A stretch of DNA of 64,000 bases from Hyparrhenia diplandra (Eukaryota > Streptophyta > Magnoliopsida > Poales > Poaceae), in NCBI GenBank assembly GCA_015847255.1, contig JADLZK010001163.1, positions 1 to 64,000 of the forward strand, in the 5' to 3' direction. Under the pieces are notes generated by a model, which searched no databases, was not told the DNA's origin, and saw nothing but the letters and a program-made list of their open reading frames with translations. Shown one piece after another: positions 59,470 to 64,000 of this stretch (the stretch's first letter is position 1; every line of letters begins with the position of its first letter). Made by a program: the position numbers and the translations under genes.

Positions 59470-61079
59470 TCTATACCTACTAATAAAGCGAAGAAATTTC
59501 CATCGTCCACCCTCAGCCTTCGTCCAACCTTTCAATTGTATTGAGTCTGGATTGTATTAGTCCAGGCAGAAGGCAACGCATCAGTACCAGAGTTGGAGAC
59601 GGACACGAAAAGAGAGCTCTACAGTCTGCGTGCGAAAATTTCTGTCTAGGCAGAAGACAACGCATCAAGAGTTGGAGATGGACACAAAGAGAGCTCTACA
59701 GTCTGCGTGCGTTCAGATAATAGAAGTAGAAGCCTCGGACAAGAGAAGCAAGGAAGAAATCGACCAAAGATTCAAATCCAATCAAAAAAGACTCTAAATT
59801 GGAGACTTGAGTCCATATCTATACCTACTAATAAATCTATATACTAATAAAGCGAAGAAATTTCCATCGTCTCCCTCCCTTTCGTCCGGCTCTTCTCCCT
59901 CTCCGTCCGTAAAGAATACGAGTCCAGCAGGAAGTAGAAAACCATGCAATCTCTTCAAAAATAAGCGGACTCTAGGAAAGCCCACTTGAAATACCAAAAT
60001 AAGTGGTCCAAGTATTTTGATCCCCGTGAGCCAAGACGTGATCAAATAGGATTGGATCAGAGTCCGTTCGCAAGCAACTCGGCCGGCGTTGATTTGACGT
60101 GACGTACAGGAATACCAGTACGTGACATCCTTACTGTCCGGCGACTAAAGCACGGTAGAGCTCAAACAAAGGGCACGGAAGTGATCAGTAGCTCACCTCG
60201 ATCCTAGGACAGTAGCTGGTTGAAGCAAAGATTTACCAGAGTAGTTTCGCCCACGGCAACGGCGTGAACTGGCGGCGAGACCTCCATATTCCGGTGCGAC
60301 CTGGCCACGGCGAGGATGTGTTCGGTGGAGCTCCGGCCGTGCGCGAGGAAGATGACATCGCGCGGCCGATTAGGTGGAGCAAAGCTGCGCTGGCTGCTTC
60401 AACGGATGTGAAAGGGAAAGGCGAACACGGTGGTGCTTTCAATTTGGCCTAGGATGGTTCGGTTGCGGTGGCGTGCTCAAGCTCAAGCGGATCAAGGATG
60501 CTGTAAAAGGAGGAAGAAGAAAATGACGATCGGCTCTAGGGTTTAAAGGACAGGGTGACGAATGAGGACGTGCCAGCAGCAGCTTCCCACCACCAGCACC
60601 AAGCAGGATGTGGCAAAGGACGCACAGAGAAGCGGCCAGAAGCTCGGCGGCAAAAACAATCAGGCAGGCAAGTCACCGTGCACTGTAGCTTACCTTCTCC
60701 TCTTTTTCTGATTTTTCTAAATTACTTTCAAATTATGTAGAAACATGAGGCAGCTGCTTCCCACCACCAACACCAAGCAGGAGGTGGCAAAGGACGCACG
60801 GAGAAGCGGCCAGAAGCTCGGCGGCGAAAACAAGCAAGCAGGCAAGTCACCGTGCAATGTAGCTTACCTTCTCCTCTTTTCTTATTTTTCAAAATTACTT
60901 TCAAATTATGTAGAGACATGAAAGATTCCCTATATAAAGGTTGTTCAAAATAATGAGATCTACAACTTTATTTTGTGACCATTATCAAATTCAAATTGTT
61001 TCGAAATTAGTTTTAGAAATTTTGATTTTGAATTTAGGGTTAATAACGTCCGGTGCAAAGCACGGACATGTTTTGCTAG
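59470..61079 (+). mobile_element. Non-autonomous Helitron C
   Basis: Begins TCTATACCTACTAATAAAGCG at 59470 after an A and ends GTCCGGTGCAAAGCACGGACATGTTTTGCTAG at 61079 before a T, with a GTCCG/CGGAC hairpin. Further 5'-type termini occur inside at 59818 and 59836, so it is a composite or nested structure. It also holds a tandem duplication (60577-60920). The 3' end lies 129 bp upstream of the ATG of the reductase-like gene. Confidence 0.85.
60577..60920 (+). repeat. 174-bp tandem duplication inside Helitron C
   Basis: Two copies share cagc(a/t)gcttcccaccacca, ggtggcaaaggacgca, gaagcggccagaagctcggcggc, gtagcttaccttctcctctt and ttactttcaaattatgtag. Differences are few. The units carry GTAG..TTACC-like phrases resembling exon-intron borders, which may be leftovers of captured genic DNA. 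Confidence 0.88.
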
Positions 61080-61208
61080 TCTAATAAATAGAAATAAATC
61101 TGTTTAATAATAATAAAAAAAAATCAGTTATAACATCAGAACGCTCTGGAGTCGACCGTCGTCTTCTACAGTTCTCTTCTTCTGCGGCAGCGGTAAACCC
61201 AAAAGGCC

Positions 61209-63880
61209 ATGGCGGCGGCGGCGAAGAGCGTATGCGTGACCGGCGCGGGCGGTTTCATGGCGTCGTGGCTAGTGAAGCTCCTCCTCTCCGTGGCCAATAC
61301 ACGGTCCGCGGCACCGTGCGCGACCCTGGTAAGGCTCTCAGACCACCCCTCTCATCGATCCGTCGCGCTCGGCCGTGGCTTCTCGGCCACTCGGCGGGCG
61401 ATTCTTGTGTTCCCAGGGATTGCGCGTCTTTTTTCCCCTACGAATGAACTGGTTTCAAATTTTATCAAATATAAATGCTACTAATACTTTTTTTAGATTT
61501 TTCTTTTCCGAAGAAACATGAGTAGCCCCCTACTGGTTAAAAAATTAATTTTTAGATTTGATAAGCGACTATTTTTAGACCGAAGACCTCAAGGTCCTGC
61601 TGATAAGTGAAAGTGAGTAAGTGACTTCACTGACTTGAATATGGATATCATTGATAAGTGACTTCAATATGGATATTGTTGATAAGTGACTTCAATATGG
61701 ATGTCATTGGTCGGGGTCCAGGGGCCAATGGAAGCCAGCAGCAAGAAAATGTTCTCGGCAAGCCCACAAGGGCAGGCCACCCAAAAAAGAATAAATAATA
61801 ATGAGGACTTTGACCTGGAATGTCAGGGGCGGACCATTAAAGATAACATCTCTCAATATGATTTACAAGCCCTAGAGAGGGCAAAACCATGGTGTGGCTT
61901 TGGACACCTGCTAGAGGCAAATCAGGAGGCATGCAGATTGGGATTAACAGTAGCCTTCCGGAGATTGAGTATACTGACCATATCTTCTTCAGCTTCTCCA
62001 TTACTAGGATGTTTTGGTCCTGTTTGTAGGATGCTTTGCACTGGAAGGGGTTTCCAGTGTCCACAGCTGATTTATGCGGTTTTGGATTGGCAACAAGTTT
62101 GGGGTCTCTAGGAAGCTAGGCCTTTTCTTGTTTGCATGTTTTGCTTGGGCCTTATGGAACAACTGTAACAAGAGGCATTAGAGCACTGGTTCCCCAATGA
62201 ACCAACTGATGTAATATATGCGGGTGTGAATCTATTGCAGAAATCACGATTATTGCTTATCGCAAATGACCGAGACAAGTTGGAGGGGTTCATGCAGAGA
62301 GTAACTGAAGTGGCTACATGATTTTTAATCCTACGACTCAAACAGATGTAGAGAAGATTTAAGGATCCTTTCGTAATAGGATTTTGGTGTGAAGCTTGTC
62401 TTCTTTGCATATCTTGTAATCTGGTATCCCCAGAATCTTGTTAAAGCTTTACTTGCTTTCAATATTTGCAGAGGAAATCTCGTTTAAAAATTTATATTTA
62501 TGATACCTAATAAGTATCGTTAGATTAATATACTAAACCTGTTTGGAGATATAAATATTTAATTTTTCTCTAGAAAACCAGTCCAACTTAAAATTGATTG
62601 ACATATCGAAAATTGAGATGCACACTCTTTTTGAGACGGAGTACAGGGGCATGTCTGTGGATAGAATTCAATTTTTTTTTTTCAGTGAGCAGGCGAGGGA
62701 GACATTAGGAATGTGGAATCACATTAATTTTATTTGAGCATGCACAGAGGGGATAACTACACATCTTTCCACTGAAAAGAAAAGTTCCATTAAAGCTGAA
62801 TCAAATTGAAAAAAAAAAAAAGGAAATGAACGCATAAAAACAGGGCCGATAAAAAAAGTTGAACAGATATCCTTTTTTTTTTTTTTTGTTATGACGGATC
62901 AAGATTTTTGTTTTGTTATCATGAACCAAAAAAAATTGTTATGCATATGACAAAGATGTATGTTATTTCTCTTGTTCAAAAAAGATATATCTTGCTTGTG
63001 CTCTAGGTGCTAGCAAGAATGCTCATCTCAAGGCGCTGGAAGGAGCTGGGGAAAAGTTGCAGCTTCATAAGGTTGATTTGTTGGACTACAGCAGTGTTGC
63101 ATCAGCAATTGCCGGCTGTGAGGGTGTCTTCCATGTAGCTAGCCCTGTTCCTTCTGGTCGGTCCTCCAACCCTGAGGTGAATTTGTCAAAAACATCTATC
63201 ATATTTTGTTTCCTGAAATTTTGAGGAAAAAGGAGGCGTAAAAATACAGTTATTTCAAAGACTGCAACCAATGCTACTCCTGGGTCCTGGCAAGGCTTCG
63301 CTTCCAGGCTTCAAACTATCTGTTAATTTTGATTCTAACCTGACATGGAATTTTCTTTAGCATCTATTTTGATAAACCAGGAAAAAAATCAGAATGCCCT
63401 CTCAAACTATTCTAATTCACGAGTCATGCTGAATTCATTTACTATCATGAAGCAAATGTGAGATATGCAACATTTGACCTCATTCTTAAGGGTATTTGTT
63501 TTTAACTGCAACTCAATTAGTGGCAACAGAGTAATAGATAATGTTTTATCAATTCTTTCCTGCGCAGCATCGTTGTGGCTTAGCTATCTGGTCCTTCCTG
63601 TAGACATATGTAAAAATTGGTTAGTTATTAATGAGCACGTGATATGATAGTTTATCCTTGTTTTTTCCTTTCACTAAATATTTCTGATGTACAGGTGGAG
63701 GTCATAGGTCCTGCTGTAGTAGGTACAACCAATGTGTTAAAGGCTTGCTATGAGGCAAAAGTTAAGCGAGTTGTGGTGGTGTCTTCTGTTGCAGCTGTAT
63801 CCAGTAACCCTAACTGGCCTAAGGGCAAGGCCTTTGATGAAGACTGTTGGTCAGATGAGGATTACTGCAGGAAGAATGAG
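61209..63880 (+). CDS. Cinnamoyl-CoA-reductase-like NADP(H)-dependent SDR, 5' exons (gene continues past the window)
   Basis: Belongs to the extended SDR family that includes cinnamoyl-CoA reductases and dihydroflavonol reductases. Exon 1 (61209-61328) starts MAAAAKSVCVTGAGGFMASW, the nucleotide-binding GxxGxxA-type loop. Exon 2 (63007-63176) encodes GASKNAHLKALEGAG, VDLLDYSSVASAIAGCEGVF and HVASPV. Exon 3 (63695-63880) encodes VEVIGPAVVGTTNVLKACYE, VVVVSSVAAVSSNPNWP and ends CRKNE before GTGATAC. All introns have GT/AG borders. Exon 1 is 120 nt where 121 are needed: a C is missing at 61288-61289, after which the other frame gives GQYTVRGTVRDP and joins exon 2 in phase. The YxxxK site and the NWYCY-type motif that marks true CCRs would lie beyond 64000, so CCR versus CCR-like cannot be decided. 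Intron 1 (1.7 kb) holds a LINE remnant. Confidence 0.88.
61598..61710 (+). repeat. Short tandem repeat in intron 1 of the reductase gene
   Basis: A unit of about 33 bp, ttgataagtgacttcaatatggat plus a variable tail, is repeated about three times just before the LINE remnant. Confidence 0.8.
61690..62470 (+). mobile_element. Internally deleted LINE in intron 1
   Basis: Near 61801 the sequence encodes MRTLTWNVRG, the start of a LINE ORF2 endonuclease, then VWLWTPARGKSGGMQIGINS. It then jumps directly to the C-terminal zinc-binding/RT tail: DHIFFSFSITRMFWSCLQDA, LHWKGFP and later WFPNEPTDVIYAGVNLLQKS and DRDKLEGFMQRVTEVAT with a stop. The reverse transcriptase core is missing, so the element has lost several kb or is chimeric. 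It lies in the same orientation as the host gene. Confidence 0.8.
62471..63006 (+). other. Remainder of intron 1
   Basis: AT-rich intron sequence. A MITE-like stretch near 62510-62645 ends ttttgagacggagta, resembling a worn Stowaway end. Poly-T/poly-A runs lie near 62809 and 62875. The intron ends with gctctag at 63006. Confidence 0.55.
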
Positions 63881-64000
63881 GTGATACAGTTGTCCCTTAG
63901 TAAAGCAATGGTGTTACTTGTGCAAATAATGACAACATACAGAAAAAGAATTATCTTGTACTATCACAAGAACTATCTTTTGGCATTCTTGCAAGAAAGT

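Overview
This is nuclear DNA of a grass (Poaceae). Multi-exon plant genes (a cellulose synthase relic, an 11-exon subtilase, an AT-hook/PPC gene, a cinnamoyl-CoA-reductase-like gene) are diluted by a typical grass repeat load: Stowaway, Tourist-like, Mariner-like, CACTA and hAT elements, Helitrons with CTAG ends, L1-type LINEs and solo LTRs. I cannot fix the genus from sequence alone. No prokaryotic, organellar or viral block, no tRNA or rRNA gene and no CRISPR array was seen.

Layout. 0.2-5.8 kb (-): cellulose synthase pseudogene. 6.7-10.2 kb (-): subtilase whose 11 exons I could place base by base; it has one extra base near the 3' end. 13.3-13.7 kb (-): receptor-kinase fragment. 14.5-21.8 kb: repeats, including a 574-bp tandem duplication, a Stowaway MITE, a 1.1-kb TA-flanked Mariner-like element and a three-copy repeat. 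21.8-22.3 kb: short uncertain gene behind a TATA box. 22.4-29.7 kb: an RNase-H-like sequence split by a retroposon, which itself holds a CACTA element and a solo LTR of about 4.1 kb. 30-41 kb: mostly transposon relics, including a second copy of the same retroposon in the opposite orientation with a clear target-site duplication. 42.2-43.0 kb (-): an AHL gene with three homopolymer indels. 43.5-61.1 kb: Tourist-like elements, an ORF1-only LINE, a U-box/ARM pseudogene, a hAT element with a perfect 8-bp duplication and four Helitrons. 61.2 kb to the right edge (+): the first three exons of a cinnamoyl-CoA-reductase-like gene, with a LINE in intron 1.

The genes do not form a pathway or cluster; they look like ordinary dispersed grass genes. 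The best structural result is the nested insertion at 22.4-29.7 kb, where joining the two flanks restores an RNase-H-like reading frame. A recurring pattern is that three otherwise well conserved genes (subtilase, AHL, reductase) are each broken only by single-base changes in C/G runs. This suggests base-calling errors at least as strongly as real gene death. I found no convincing new biological system; the notable content is transposon architecture and these damaged genes.
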